Shown: positions 9,370 to 18,635 of the stretch, in pieces
Position numbering within the stretch: the first letter of the stretch is position 1
How the letters are laid out: every line of letters starts with the position of its first letter
DNA from: Pseudomonas sp. FP2309
GTDB taxonomy: Bacteria; Pseudomonadota; Gammaproteobacteria; Pseudomonadales; Pseudomonadaceae
Reading direction: 5' to 3'
NCBI RefSeq assembly: GCF_030687575.1
Contig: NZ_CP117439.1
Span: 3,463,501-3,527,500, forward strand
DNA length: 64,000 bases
Made by a program: the position numbers and the translations under genes
Notes under the pieces: generated by a model
The model's database searches: none
What the model was told of the DNA's origin: nothing
What the model saw: only the letters and a program-made list of their open reading frames with translations

Positions 9370-10020
9370 CTAAACCGTTGCAGCCTGTAACGACTGCGGA
9401 TTGGGGTGGAAAAACACGTGCTCCAGGATCGGTCCTACCGCAACTTCACCGATTTCCTCATAACCCTGGCGTTTATAGAAATCCAGGTAGCGTGAATTGC
9501 CCGTGTCCAGCACCACTCCGGAGGAATGCGGGTCTTCGGCACACCAGTTATGCACGGCCTCCAGCAACTGCCCACCGTAGTGTTGACCCTGGAATTGCGG
9601 ATGAATACCCATCAGCGGCAACACATGCACCGAGTCGCTGGGCAGGCATGCCAGCACGGCGTGATGGTAATCCAGATAACGCCGCGTACCGCGCACGCCG
9701 GTGCTCAACCACATGCGCAATTGCCAGGCCCAGCTTTCGGTAATTCCCAGGCGTCGTTGCGGCGGTGCGATCAGCGCGATGCCGATCAACCGGTCATTCA
9801 CGAACAGACCAATGGCGGGCAATTGCTGGAAAAAATGCTGCTTGACCAGTTCGCGTACCGTGGCGCGCACCCGTTGCTCATAGCCGGCGCGTTCGGCTTC
9901 GAAGATGTAGGCGAATGTGGGTTCATGCCGGTAGGCCTGGTACAGGAGGGAGCGGGCTTCGCGGGAATAGCCGCTGTTGAGCAGGCGGATGTCGGCGATG
10001 GCAGTTGCGGTGTCAGACAT
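9370..10020 (-). CDS. GNAT-family N-acetyltransferase
   Basis: Predicted acetyl-CoA-dependent acyltransferase of 216 residues. The acetyl-CoA-binding signature is in LMGIHPQFQGQHYGGQLLEAV (about 140-160; Q-x-x-G-x-G/Y-like loop), and the segment VVLDTGNSRYLDFYKRQGYEEIGE carries the usual beta5 and end-of-domain pattern. I chose the ATG at 10020 (MSDTATAIAD) because GGGAG lies about 10 bases ahead; an upstream in-frame GTG at 10044 is less likely. The substrate is unknown. It stands alone between tamA and the divergent xthA. Confidence 0.8.
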   Translation of the reverse strand: MSDTATAIADIRLLNSGYSREARSLLYQAYRHEPTFAYIFEAERAGYEQRVRATVRELVKQHFFQQLPAIGLFVNDRLIGIALIAPPQRRLGITESWAWQLRMWLSTGVRGTRRYLDYHHAVLACLPSDSVHVLPLMGIHPQFQGQHYGGQLLEAVHNWCAEDPHSSGVVLDTGNSRYLDFYKRQGYEEIGEVAVGPILEHVFFHPNPQSLQAATV

Positions 10021-10189
10021 TGGATGAAGCTCCCTGGGCGCCACTTAAATGATGGCGTTCGTATGGGTACGAACCTACGCAGCACGAGTCGTTCCCAGAC
10101 ATTAGCAGTGCAACTGTCCTACCGCCACGCTGGCCCCCGTCTGACTTGTCGGCTAGCATCGCCCTTTTGCCAGGACTGGACTGCCGACC

Positions 10190-11002
10190 ATGAAAATCGT
10201 CTCCTTCAATATCAACGGGCTGCGCGCTCGCCCTCATCAGCTGGCGGCGCTGATAGAAAAGCATCAACCCGACGTGATCGGTTTGCAGGAAACCAAAGTC
10301 CACGACGACCAGTTCCCCCTGGCGGACGTGCAAGCCCTTGGCTACCACGTGTATTACCACGGCCAAAAAAGCCACTACGGCGTGGCCCTGCTCTCGCGCA
10401 AAGAAGCGCTGAGTGTGCACAAAGGCTTTGCTACCGATGAAGAAGAGGCACAGCGCCGCTTTATCTGGGGCACGTTTGCCGACGAACACGGCAACCCGAT
10501 CACCATCATGAACGGCTATTTCCCTCAGGGTGAAAGCCGCGACCACCCCACCAAGTTCCCGGCCAAAAAACGCTTTTATGAGGACTTGCAGCACCTGCTC
10601 GAAGGCCAGTTCAGCAATGAGCAGGCGCTGGTGGTCATGGGCGATGTGAATATTTCGCCGCAGGACTGCGACATCGGCATCGGCCCCGACAATGCCAAGC
10701 GCTGGCTCAAAACCGGCAAGTGCAGTTTCCTGCCGGAAGAGCGCGAGTGGATGGCACGCCTGAAGAACTGGGGCCTGGTGGACAGCTTTCGCCACCTCAA
10801 CCCGGACGTCACCGACCGCTTCAGTTGGTTCGATTACCGCAGCCGTGGTTTTGAAGATGAGCCCAAGCGTGGGCTGCGCATTGACGTGATCATGGCCTCC
10901 AACGGCTTGCTGCCTCGCGTGAAGGATGCCGGGGTGGATTACGATCTGCGTGGGCTGGAAAAGCCTTCGGACCATGCGCCGATCTGGCTTGAAATGAGCT
11001 GA
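10190..11002 (+). CDS. xthA: Exodeoxyribonuclease III (AP endonuclease)
   Basis: Mg-dependent 3'-5' exonuclease and apurinic-site endonuclease of base-excision repair. The 270 residues show the whole exonuclease III fold: [14 protein letters not shown] at the start, the metal ligand Glu in [10 protein letters not shown] (about 34), [14 protein letters not shown] (catalytic Asp/Asn, about 150) and the terminal [10 protein letters not shown] with the catalytic Asp-His pair. Length matches the family. A short hairpin terminator follows at 11011-11032. Confidence 0.95.
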   Translation: MKIVSFNINGLRARPHQLAALIEKHQPDVIGLQETKVHDDQFPLADVQALGYHVYYHGQKSHYGVALLSRKEALSVHKGFATDEEEAQRRFIWGTFADEHGNPITIMNGYFPQGESRDHPTKFPAKKRFYEDLQHLLEGQFSNEQALVVMGDVNISPQDCDIGIGPDNAKRWLKTGKCSFLPEEREWMARLKNWGLVDSFRHLNPDVTDRFSWFDYRSRGFEDEPKRGLRIDVIMASNGLLPRVKDAGVDYDLRGLEKPSDHAPIWLEMS

Positions 11003-11010
11003 GACCTGAG

Positions 11011-11032
11011 GGGAGCCGGGTATTCGGCTCCC
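11011..11032 (+). terminator. Hairpin after xthA
   Basis: GGGAGCC and GGCTCCC form a 7-base-pair stem with an 8-base loop nine bases after the xthA stop, followed by a weak T-rich stretch (GTCATATTTAT). Confidence 0.6.
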
Positions 11033-11098
11033 GTCATATTTATGCAACCTGACTGACTTAATCTCGCGGCACTCCCTTTGGCTTGAGAAGGTGCCGGC

Positions 11099-12433
11099 AT
11101 GACGCTGCGCGTTCTGTTCCTGTTGTGCTGTGTGCTTTCCCTTCCTGTTGTGGCCACTCCCCTGCCCGTTCCCGATCAAGGCCCTGCGTTGCGCATCCAG
11201 GGCTCGAATACCATTGGCGCGGCCCTGGGTCCGGCGCTGGTCAAGGGGTTGATGGAACAACAGGGGTTGCACGGCGTACACAGCGAACCCGGCGAAAGCG
11301 CCAACGAACAGCGGGTGCTCGGCAGGACGCGCCAAGGCCAGACAATCCGCGTCGACATCGCCGCCCATGGCTCGAGCACCGGCTTCAGCGCCCTGAAAAA
11401 TGCCACCGCCGACCTCGCCGCCTCTTCACGCCCGATCAAGGACAGCGAACTGGTAGACCTGGAGCCGTTGGGCGACCTGAAAAGCCCCGGCGCCGAACAG
11501 GTGATCGCCATCGACGGACTGGCCATCATCCTCAACCCGCAAAACCCCCTCACGACGCTGAACACTGAGCAACTGGCGCAGATCTTCAATGGCGACATCA
11601 GCACCTGGGAGGCCGTGGGCGGGGTGGGCGGGGCTATTCAGGTGTACGCGCGCGATGACAAATCCGGCACCTACGACACCTTTAAAGAGCTGGTGCTGCG
11701 CCTGCGTGGCAAGCCGCTCGTCACGTCGGCCAAGCGCTTTGAATCCAGCGAACAGTTGTCCGACGCGGTGAGCCGGGATCCGCAAGGCATCGGTTTTATC
11801 GGCCTGCCTTACGTGCGCCAGGCCAAGGCTGTGGCGATTGTGGATGGCGACTCGCACCCAATGCTGGCGCTCAATAGCCTGATTGCCACCGAGGATTACC
11901 CTCTGTCACGCCGCCTGTTCTTTTACCTGCCGCCTTCTAACCGCAACCCTTGGGCCAAGGCGCTGGTGGACTTCAGCCAGAGCAGCAAAGGCCAGTCGAT
12001 CGTCGCCGCCAACGGCTTTATCGCCCAGCAGGTGCAGGCGATGGCTGTGGAACCGCGCGACTCGATGCCGGAGGACTATCAAGCCATCGTTCGTGATGCC
12101 CAGCGGCTGACGGTGAATTTTCGTTTCGAAGAAGGCAGTGCCAGCCTGGACAACAAGGCCCGCCAGGATCTGCAGCGGGTGGTGGCGTACCTCAAGGCTC
12201 ACGACAAACTCGACAAACAGGTGACGCTGGTGGGGTTCGGCGATGCCAAGAACGACCCGCAGCGGGCCGCGCTGCTGTCGAAACTGCGAGCGATGGCGGT
12301 GCGTCGGGAGCTGGTCAAGAACGGCGTCGTGCTGCGCGACATTCGTGGGTTTGGTGCGCAGATGCCAGTGGCGGCGAATACGGCGGACGAAGGACGGATC
12401 AAGAATCGGCGCGTGGAAGTATGGGTGTACTGA
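11099..12433 (+). CDS. PstS-like phosphate-binding protein fused to an OmpA-like domain
   Basis: Exported 444-residue protein. The signal peptide is about residues 1-19. Residues about 28-320 form a PBP-like domain of the PstS type (LRIQGSNTIGAALGPALVKGL, then DDKSGTYDTFKELVLRL with the SGT ligand loop). Residues about 335-444 form an OmpA-like peptidoglycan-binding domain (VNFRFEEGSASLDNKARQDL, ending RRVEVWVY). The fusion suggests a phosphate- or anion-binding protein held at the cell wall instead of one serving a neighbouring ABC transporter, which is absent here. Function beyond this is unknown. Confidence 0.85.
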   Translation: MTLRVLFLLCCVLSLPVVATPLPVPDQGPALRIQGSNTIGAALGPALVKGLMEQQGLHGVHSEPGESANEQRVLGRTRQGQTIRVDIAAHGSSTGFSALKNATADLAASSRPIKDSELVDLEPLGDLKSPGAEQVIAIDGLAIILNPQNPLTTLNTEQLAQIFNGDISTWEAVGGVGGAIQVYARDDKSGTYDTFKELVLRLRGKPLVTSAKRFESSEQLSDAVSRDPQGIGFIGLPYVRQAKAVAIVDGDSHPMLALNSLIATEDYPLSRRLFFYLPPSNRNPWAKALVDFSQSSKGQSIVAANGFIAQQVQAMAVEPRDSMPEDYQAIVRDAQRLTVNFRFEEGSASLDNKARQDLQRVVAYLKAHDKLDKQVTLVGFGDAKNDPQRAALLSKLRAMAVRRELVKNGVVLRDIRGFGAQMPVAANTADEGRIKNRRVEVWVY

Positions 12434-12450
12434 AAAGATGTGGCTGAGCT

Positions 12451-12491
12451 GGGGTTGTTGTGGGAGCAAGCCCGCTCGCCATAACAACCCC
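12451..12491. terminator. REP-like hairpin serving two converging genes
   Basis: GGGGTTGTT (12451-12459) is exactly complementary to AACAACCCC (12483-12491). Between them is the TGTGGGAGCAAGCCCGCTCGCC core of fluorescens intergenic repeats. It lies between the convergent PstS/OmpA and acyl-CoA dehydrogenase genes and can act as a two-way terminator. Confidence 0.7.
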
Positions 12492-12503
12492 AGTTCACTG
12501 CAC

Positions 12504-13733
12504 TTACTGCCCGCTGCGCATCAGCTCTTTAGGCACGTATTTGCCGATCTCGAACTTGCCGATGGCGGCACGGTGCACTTCGTCCGGGCCATCGGCCAGG
12601 CGCAGGGTGCGTTGCATGGCGTACATGTAGGCCAGTGGGAAGTCATTGGAAACGCCGGCGCCACCATGGATCTGGATCGCGCGGTCGATCACCTTCAAGG
12701 CCACGTTGGGCGCCACGACTTTTATCTGGGCGATTTCACTTTTCGCCACTTTATTACCCACGGTGTCCATCATGTACGCCGCCTTTAATGTCAGCAGGCG
12801 CGCCATGTCGATTTCCATGCGTGAGTCGGCGATCTTGTCGATATTGCCGCCCAAACGCGCCAGGGGCTTACCGAATGCGGTGCGGCTGACCGAACGTTTG
12901 CACATCAGCTCCAGCGCACGCTCGGCCATACCGATGGAGCGCATGCAATGGTGGATACGGCCCGGGCCAAGGCGGCCCTGGGCGATTTCAAAACCTCGGC
13001 CCTCGCCAAGCAGCACATTCTCATAGGGCACGCGCACGTTGTCGAACAGCACTTCGGCGTGGCCGTGGGGCGCGTCGTCGTAGCCGAACACCGGCAGCGG
13101 CCGCACGATCTTCACACCGGGGGTGTCCACCGGCACCAGAATCATCGAGTGCTGCTGGTGACGCGGCGCGTCGGGGTTGCTCAGGCCCATAAAGATCAGA
13201 ATCTTGCAGCGCGGGTCGCACGCGCCGGAGGTCCACCACTTCTTGCCGTTGATCACCCATTCGTCGCCCTGACGTTCGGCGCGGGCGGCCATGTTGGTGG
13301 CATCGGACGAAGCGACATCGGGCTCGGTCATGGCAAAGGCCGAGCGGATCTCACCGCGCAACAGCGGTTCGAGCCAGCGTTGCTTCTGCTCTTCGTTGGC
13401 GTAGCGCACCAGCACTTCCATATTGCCGGTGTCGGGGGCGGAGCAGTTGAACGGCTCCGGGCCCAGCAGCGAGCGGCCCATGATTTCGGCCAGGGGTGCG
13501 TACTCAAGGTTGGTCAGGCCGGCGCCCAGCTGGGACTCGGGCAGGAACAGGTTCCACAGGCCTTCGGCTTTAGCGCGGGCCTTCAGTTCTTCCATGATTG
13601 CGGTGGGCTGCCAGCGGTCACCTTCACTGACCTGGCGTTCGAACACCGGTTCGGCCGGGTAAACGTATGCATCCATAAACGCGGTGACGCGTTCGCGCAG
13701 TTCCTGAACCTTGGGCGAATAGGCGAAATCCAT
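12504..13733 (-). CDS. Acyl-CoA dehydrogenase family protein
   Basis: FAD-dependent dehydrogenase of 409 residues, of the subfamily related to the ACAD10/11 C-terminal domain. Seen: [18 protein letters not shown] (FAD/substrate signature near 130), [19 protein letters not shown] and the C-terminal [35 protein letters not shown]. The protein acts on acyl-CoA thioesters, but the chain-length preference cannot be read from sequence. It is divergent from a LysR gene with 166 bases between, so that regulator is a candidate for its control. Confidence 0.88.
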   Translation of the reverse strand: MDFAYSPKVQELRERVTAFMDAYVYPAEPVFERQVSEGDRWQPTAIMEELKARAKAEGLWNLFLPESQLGAGLTNLEYAPLAEIMGRSLLGPEPFNCSAPDTGNMEVLVRYANEEQKQRWLEPLLRGEIRSAFAMTEPDVASSDATNMAARAERQGDEWVINGKKWWTSGACDPRCKILIFMGLSNPDAPRHQQHSMILVPVDTPGVKIVRPLPVFGYDDAPHGHAEVLFDNVRVPYENVLLGEGRGFEIAQGRLGPGRIHHCMRSIGMAERALELMCKRSVSRTAFGKPLARLGGNIDKIADSRMEIDMARLLTLKAAYMMDTVGNKVAKSEIAQIKVVAPNVALKVIDRAIQIHGGAGVSNDFPLAYMYAMQRTLRLADGPDEVHRAAIGKFEIGKYVPKELMRSGQ

Positions 13734-13899
13734 GAGCAGCTCCCTTCTTTGAGAGGTTGTTTAGGTCATGCAATCGATGCTAGAACAGCGCTCATAATTT
13801 ACCTAGCCTATTCTCGGCGTGTATTAACATTCATCACCGATATATGATCGACGCCCCAGCACCTGACAAATCGCCACCTGACAATAAGAGCGCAACCCA

Positions 13900-14835
13900 A
13901 TGAATCTGAGCAAGGTCGACCTCAACCTGTTTATCGTCTTCGACGCGATCTACACCGAAGCCAACCTGACCCGCGCCGGGCAGATCGTCGGCATCACTCA
14001 GCCGGCGGTGTCCAACGCCCTGGCGCGCCTGCGGGAAACCTTCAACGACCCGCTGTTCGTGCGTACCGCCCAGGGCATGGTGCCCACGCCCATGGCGCAG
14101 AACATCATCGGCCCGGTACGCAACGCATTGTCACTGCTGCGGGTGTCGGTGCAGGAAAGCCGCATCTTCAACCCCCAACAGGCGGCGAAGACCTATCGCA
14201 TCAGCATGACCGACCTCACCGAAGCAGTGATTTTGCCGCCGTTGTTCCAGCGCCTGCGTCGCCTGGCACCGACGGTGGTGATCGAGAGCTTCCTGTCCAA
14301 ACGCCGCGAAACCACCAAGGAGCTGGCAGCCGGGCGCCTTGACTTTGCCGTGGATGCGCCGCTCAACACCGACCCGCAGGTGCGCCACGTCAAGCTGATG
14401 GAAGACCGCTACGTGTGCGCCATGCGCAAGGGCCATCCACTGGCGGGCAAGGACAAACTGAGCCTGGACGATTACCTGGGGCTGACCCATATCCATATCT
14501 CCAGCCGCCGCAACGGCCTGGGCCACGTCGACCTGGCCCTGGGCAAGATGGGCCTGCAGCGCAAGATCGCCCTGCGCTCCCAGCACTACCTGATGGCCTC
14601 GCAAGTGCTGCAGCAGACCGACATGGTGATGACCGTGCCCGAGCGCTTTGCACGGCGCCATGAACTGCACTGGGTCAACCTGCCGGTCAACGATGTACCG
14701 CCGGTGGAAACCCACCTCTACTGGCACGAAAGCACCGACCAGGACCCGGCCAACCGCTGGATGCGCGAGCAGATGATCGAGTTGTGCCAGCAGGTGACGG
14801 CCCACGAAAAGAAACTGGATGGCAAGCAGGCTTGA
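13900..14835 (+). CDS. LysR-family transcriptional regulator (LeuO/NodD-like)
   Basis: The 311-residue protein starts MNLSKVDLNLFIVFDAIYTEANLTRAG and has the classic winged helix at about 20-65 (TQPAVSNALARLRETFNDPLFVRTAQGM). The effector-binding domain follows. It diverges from the acyl-CoA dehydrogenase gene and precedes the liu genes, but those have their own regulator LiuR. The likely target is therefore the divergent dehydrogenase; this is positional inference. Confidence 0.85.
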   Translation: MNLSKVDLNLFIVFDAIYTEANLTRAGQIVGITQPAVSNALARLRETFNDPLFVRTAQGMVPTPMAQNIIGPVRNALSLLRVSVQESRIFNPQQAAKTYRISMTDLTEAVILPPLFQRLRRLAPTVVIESFLSKRRETTKELAAGRLDFAVDAPLNTDPQVRHVKLMEDRYVCAMRKGHPLAGKDKLSLDDYLGLTHIHISSRRNGLGHVDLALGKMGLQRKIALRSQHYLMASQVLQQTDMVMTVPERFARRHELHWVNLPVNDVPPVETHLYWHESTDQDPANRWMREQMIELCQQVTAHEKKLDGKQA

Positions 14836-14938
14836 CCTGCGGGGAACAGGCCTGCCCGCTCATGCGCAGCCTCGCCCTGTGGTGGGCAGGCTTGTCCTGC
14901 GCCGGGCTGCGCAGCAGCCCCCTGACAACCCACACAGC

Positions 14939-14954
14939 TTGACGTTAACGTCAA
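14939..14954. promoter_or_regulatory. LiuR operator before liuR
   Basis: TTGACGTTAACGTCAA is a perfect 16-base palindrome 44 bases before the liuR start. Related sequences sit before liuA and the acyl-CoA synthetase. It matches the TTGACGTnnACGTAA type of site known for LiuR-regulated branched-chain degradation genes, so liuR-liuE should be autoregulated. Confidence 0.85.
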
Positions 14955-14997
14955 CCACCCACTAGCCTAGCGTCCAAGCCCCCCCTTGAGCGCCGCC

Positions 14998-15390
14998 ATG
15001 AGCATCACCTACAGCATCTCCGACCTCGCCCGCGAGCTCGACATCACCACCCGCGCTATTCGTTTCTACGAAGAGCAAGGCCTGCTGGCCCCGGAACGCC
15101 GGGGCCAGGAGCGCATCTATTCGGCACGGGACAAGGTCAGCCTCAAGCTGATCCTGCGCGGCAAGCGCATCGGGTTTTCCCTGGCCGAGTGCCGCGAGTT
15201 GATCGAACTGTATGACCCCACCAGCGGCAATCACGTGCAGCTCAACAGCATGCTGGCGAAGATCGCCGAGCGGCGTGAACAGCTCGAACAGCAACTGCTG
15301 GATATCGAACAGATGAAACTGGAACTGGACACCGCCGAAGAGCGCTGCACCCAGGCCCTTGCGCACACCATGAGCCAGGCCGGCCATTAA
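14998..15390 (+). CDS. liuR: MerR-family regulator of leucine/isovalerate catabolism
   Basis: Repressor of the liu genes, 131 residues from the chosen ATG (an in-frame TTG lies four codons upstream). The MerR helix-turn-helix is at the N terminus (YSISDLARELDITTRAIRFYEEQGLLAPERRGQERIY), with a dimerising coiled coil over about 80-120. It has no metal-binding cysteines in the effector loop, as expected for a regulator that senses CoA intermediates. It is transcribed with liuE, 16 bases downstream, and a LiuR palindrome lies just upstream. Confidence 0.92.
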   Translation: MSITYSISDLARELDITTRAIRFYEEQGLLAPERRGQERIYSARDKVSLKLILRGKRIGFSLAECRELIELYDPTSGNHVQLNSMLAKIAERREQLEQQLLDIEQMKLELDTAEERCTQALAHTMSQAGH

Positions 15391-15406
15391 TCAGAAGGTA
15401 ACTGCC

Positions 15407-16309
15407 ATGTCCCTGCCCTCACACGTTCGCCTGGTGGAAGTCGGCCCGCGCGACGGTTTGCAGAACGAAGCCCAGCCCATCAGCGTGGCCCACAAGGTGC
15501 AACTGGTGGACGCCCTCAGCGCCGCCGGTTTGAGCTATATCGAAGTCGGCAGTTTTGTCTCGCCCAAGTGGGTGCCGCAGATGGCCGGTTCGGCCGAAGT
15601 GTTTGCGCAGATCCAGCGCAAGCCCGGCGTGACCTACGGTGCGCTGGCACCGAACCTGCGCGGCTTTGAGGATGCGTTGGCGGCTGGCGTGAAGGAGGTT
15701 GCGGTGTTTGCAGCGGCGTCCGAAGCGTTTTCCCAGCGCAATATCAACTGTTCCATCAGCGAAAGCCTGGCGCGATTTGTGCCGATCATGAGCGCAGCCA
15801 AAGCGCATGGGGTGAGCGTGCGCGGTTACGTGTCGTGTGTGCTGGGTTGCCCGTACGAAGGTAACGTCGCTGCGGAACAGGTGGCGGTTGTCGCACGGGA
15901 ACTGTACGCCATGGGCTGTTATGAAGTGTCCCTGGGCGACACCATAGGCACCGGCACCGCAGGCGCGACGCGGCGGTTGTTTGAGGTGGTGAGCGCGCAA
16001 GTGCCCCGGGACAAGCTGGCCGGGCACTTCCATGACACCTATGGCCAGGCGATTGCCAATGTCTACGCGAGCCTGCTCGAAGGCATCAACGTGTTCGACA
16101 GCTCTATCGCGGGCCTCGGCGGCTGCCCTTACGCCAAGGGCGCCAGCGGTAACGTCGCCACCGAAGACGTGGTTTACCTGCTCAACGGGCTGGGAATCGA
16201 CACCGGTATCGACCTGGAGGCATTGATCATGGCAGGCCAGCAGATCAGCAGCGTGCTGGGTCGGCCCAGTGGTTCACGCGTGGCGAAGGCCCGTAACACC
16301 GTTGAGTAG
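15407..16309 (+). CDS. liuE: Hydroxymethylglutaryl-CoA lyase
   Basis: Cleaves 3-hydroxy-3-methylglutaryl-CoA to acetyl-CoA and acetoacetate, the last step of leucine and isovalerate degradation (also called mvaB). The 300 residues contain VEVGPRDGLQNEAQPI with the catalytic Arg and Asp (about 8-20), the metal-site His in AGHFHDTYGQA, and the active-site signature GGCPYAKGASGNVATED (about 240-256). AAGGT precedes the ATG. It is co-transcribed with liuR, while liuABCD are in a separate unit downstream. Confidence 0.95.
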   Translation: MSLPSHVRLVEVGPRDGLQNEAQPISVAHKVQLVDALSAAGLSYIEVGSFVSPKWVPQMAGSAEVFAQIQRKPGVTYGALAPNLRGFEDALAAGVKEVAVFAAASEAFSQRNINCSISESLARFVPIMSAAKAHGVSVRGYVSCVLGCPYEGNVAAEQVAVVARELYAMGCYEVSLGDTIGTGTAGATRRLFEVVSAQVPRDKLAGHFHDTYGQAIANVYASLLEGINVFDSSIAGLGGCPYAKGASGNVATEDVVYLLNGLGIDTGIDLEALIMAGQQISSVLGRPSGSRVAKARNTVE

Positions 16310-16325
16310 CGTAGCTGTGACAATG

Positions 16326-16355
16326 TGTTACCGCGCCCCTGCACAACGGGTAACG
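16326..16355 (+). promoter_or_regulatory. Candidate CbrB enhancer site upstream of the CrcY-type RNA
   Basis: TGTTACC (16326-16332) and GGTAACG (16349-16355) form an inverted repeat with a 16-base spacer, about 110 bases before a sigma-54 promoter. CbrB, the sigma-54 activator of CrcZ-family genes, binds paired GTTAC/GTAAC half-sites. Assignment is by motif and position. Confidence 0.6.
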
Positions 16356-16436
16356 CGGGAACATATTTGCGCGTATCTCCCGCGCGGCGCTTAACGCAAA
16401 AAAATTAACTAATTGATTTTAAAGCACTTTTAAAAG

Positions 16437-16453
16437 TTGGCACGGCTTCTGCT
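16437..16453 (+). promoter_or_regulatory. Sigma-54 (RpoN) promoter of the CrcY-type RNA
   Basis: TTGGCACGGCTTCTGCT matches YTGGCACGRNNNTTGCW except for one base. The -24 GG is at 16439-16440 and the -12 GC at 16451-16452. Transcription should start near 16463, where the A/C-rich RNA begins. Confidence 0.85.
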
Positions 16454-16462
16454 ATCTCTATG

Positions 16463-16840
16463 GCATAACAAGAATAAAAAGCGCCAAACCTAATAAAAAT
16501 AAGACGAAACGACTCTGACATAACAAAAACAACACGGCAGAGACGCAGCTAACAGATTTTTTTGGAGAAGATGTGCTTTGCAGGGTACGGCTTGCCGAAA
16601 CCCGCAACCGGTTAGAGAAAAATAAAACTACCTCAGGTAGCTACCCACTGGTTGGATCGCGTACGACGAAGCAGATCAGCGCTCAAAAAAATACGTTTGC
16701 TCTTGACCCCGCATGGGGGTCGCCAAAAACAGCGGTAAAGGGTCACGGCTGCCAAAAACAACAATAGGCCGCCCCTCAATAATAAAAAAAGAGCACGCAA
16801 CGACAAATTAAAGGGGACCTCCGGGTCCCCTTTGTGCTTT
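16463..16840 (+). ncRNA. crcY: CrcZ-family small RNA, most likely CrcY, decoy of the Hfq/Crc complex
   Basis: About 375-base RNA that titrates Hfq/Crc and so lifts catabolite repression when poor carbon sources are used. There is no convincing reading frame. Instead at least seven A-rich CA motifs of the AAnAAnAA type occur, for example at 16467-16480, 16492-16502, 16522-16534, 16615-16628, 16684-16692, 16754-16766 and 16778-16792. It has a sigma-54 promoter, a CbrB-like inverted repeat and a strong terminator (stem AAAGGGGACC at 16810-16819). The place beside the HMG-CoA lyase gene is that known for crcY of P. putida; crcX is the alternative name. Ends are estimated. Confidence 0.85.
16810..16833. 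terminator. Two-way terminator of the CrcY-type RNA and the acyl-CoA synthetase
   Basis: AAAGGGGACC (16810-16819), loop TCCG, GGTCCCCTTT (16824-16833): a perfect 10-base-pair stem with A and T flanks, able to stop transcription in both directions. Confidence 0.85.
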
Positions 16841-16847
16841 CTGGGGT

Positions 16848-18485
16848 TTATCCCTGCCCTCCCCCCAGTTCTTCGACCGATATCTCGCGCATGCGAAATT
16901 TCTGGATCTTGCCCGTTACCGTCATCGGGAACTCATCCACGAACTTGAAATACCGGGGCGTCTTGAAATGGGCGATACGCCCCTTGCACCAGGTTTGCAG
17001 TTCCAGCTCATTGCTCGTCTGGCCGGGATGACATTTGATCCACGCGACGATTTCTTCGCCGTAACGCTCATCGGGAATGCCGACAACCTGCACGTCGGCC
17101 ACCGCTGGGTGAGTGAAAAAGAACTCTTCCAATTCCCGTGGGTACACGTTTTCGCCGCCCCGGATGATCATGTCCTTGTTGCGCCCGGCAATGCAGACGT
17201 AACCCTGTTCATCCATGGTTGCCAGGTCGCCGGTGTGCATCCAGCCCGCCTCGTCGATGGCCTCGCGGGTGCCCTCGGGGTTGTTCCAGTAACCGAGCAT
17301 CACGCTGTAGCCGCGGGTGCACAGTTCGCCGATCTGGCCACGGGCTACGGTGTTACCCGCCTCGTCGATGATCTTGTTTTCCAATTGCGGCTGGGTGCGG
17401 CCGACGGTGGTGACCCGACGCTCCAGGTCGTCGGTGGCGCCGGTCTGCAACGACACTGGGCTGGTTTCGGTCATGCCGTAGGCGATCTGCACTTCATTCA
17501 TGTGCAGTTCACTTATGACCCGGCGCATCACTTCGATAGGGCACGTCGCGCCGGCCATGATGCCGGTGCGCAGGCTGGACAGGTCGAATTCAGGGCGTCG
17601 CGGGTGATCGAGCAAGGCGATGAACATGGTGGGCACGCCGTACAGGCCGGTGGCGCGCTCTTCGGCGACGGCGGCGAGGGTCAACAGCGGGTCGAAGCCG
17701 TCATTGGGGTAGATCATGGTGGTGCCGTGGGTGATACAGCCCAGGTTGCCCATCACCATGGCGAAGCAGTGATACAGCGGCACCGGGATCACCAGGCGAT
17801 CCTGCGCAGTCAGGCCCAGGCTTTCGCCGACCATATACCCGTTGTTGAGAATGTTGTGATGACTGAGGGTCGCTCCCTTGGGGAAGCCGGTGGTGCCGGA
17901 GGTGTACTGGATGTTCACGGGTTGGTCGAAGTGCAGGCTGGCCTGGCGGCTGTAGAGCTGTTCCGGCGCAATGCCTGCGCCAAGCGCCGCCAACTGCGAC
18001 CAAGGCATAAAGCCCGGCGGCGGGCTGGGATTGAGGCTGATCAGGCCGCGCACGTCAGGCTGCAACGCTTGCAACATGGCGTGGTAATCGGAGGTCTTGA
18101 ACGACCCGGCACACACCAGCCATTGGCAGCCGGACTGCTTGAGCACGTACTCCAGCTCACTGCTGCGATACGCCGGGTTGATGTTGACCAGAATCACGCC
18201 GAGTTTGGCGCTGGCGATTTGGCTGATGCACCATTCGGCACAATTGGGCGCCCAGATGCCCAGGCGATCACCCGCCTGCATTCCCAGAGCCAGGAACGCA
18301 CGGGCGTGCAGTTCAACCGTCTCGGCCAGTTGCCGCCACGTGTAGCGACGCTGCTGATGGCGCACGACAAGGGCCTCGCCATCGGGGTACAGCGCAACGG
18401 TGCGATCGAAGGCCTGGCCAATGGTCATGGCCAGTAGAGGCTTATTCTGGGAGCCACAGCTATAGCTCTGATTCGGTTGATCCAT
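16848..18485 (-). CDS. AMP-binding acyl-CoA synthetase of the liu locus
   Basis: Forms acyl-CoA from a carboxylic acid, ATP and CoA; within the liu regulon isovalerate, another short branched acid or a ketoacid is a reasonable substrate. The 545-residue protein shows the P-loop-like [16 protein letters not shown] (about 193-208), [10 protein letters not shown] (about 325), the hinge region [36 protein letters not shown] split over 410-450, and the catalytic Lys near the end in [11 protein letters not shown] chose the ATG at 18485 ([10 protein letters not shown]), which has GGGG nine bases ahead. It diverges from liuA, and the space between carries two LiuR-type sites. Confidence 0.9.
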   Translation of the reverse strand: MDQPNQSYSCGSQNKPLLAMTIGQAFDRTVALYPDGEALVVRHQQRRYTWRQLAETVELHARAFLALGMQAGDRLGIWAPNCAEWCISQIASAKLGVILVNINPAYRSSELEYVLKQSGCQWLVCAGSFKTSDYHAMLQALQPDVRGLISLNPSPPPGFMPWSQLAALGAGIAPEQLYSRQASLHFDQPVNIQYTSGTTGFPKGATLSHHNILNNGYMVGESLGLTAQDRLVIPVPLYHCFAMVMGNLGCITHGTTMIYPNDGFDPLLTLAAVAEERATGLYGVPTMFIALLDHPRRPEFDLSSLRTGIMAGATCPIEVMRRVISELHMNEVQIAYGMTETSPVSLQTGATDDLERRVTTVGRTQPQLENKIIDEAGNTVARGQIGELCTRGYSVMLGYWNNPEGTREAIDEAGWMHTGDLATMDEQGYVCIAGRNKDMIIRGGENVYPRELEEFFFTHPAVADVQVVGIPDERYGEEIVAWIKCHPGQTSNELELQTWCKGRIAHFKTPRYFKFVDEFPMTVTGKIQKFRMREISVEELGGGQG

Positions 18486-18512
18486 AACGACCCCTGTTGT
18501 CTTTTTTGTAGG

Positions 18513-18570
18513 TTGACGTAAACGTAAACTACGATTGACAGCGCCGTAACGCAAGCTTACGTTAACGTAA
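18513..18570. promoter_or_regulatory. Pair of LiuR operators between the acyl-CoA synthetase and liuA
   Basis: TTGACGTAAACGTAAA (18513-18528) and TTACGTTAACGTAA (18557-18570, a perfect 14-base palindrome) resemble the operator before liuR. Their centres are 43 bases apart, about four turns, and they serve two divergent promoters. Confidence 0.85.
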
Positions 18571-18635
18571 AGGTGAGCGCCCTTCCCTGGCACCTCGCCC
18601 ACACAACAACAACGCTGACATTAAGGTGCCTGTCC

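Noticed and set aside
16573..16767. A 64-codon open frame inside the CrcY-type RNA
   Set aside because: Composition is biased by the A-rich motifs, there is no ribosome-binding site, and RNA-gene features (promoter, CA motifs, terminator) explain the region.
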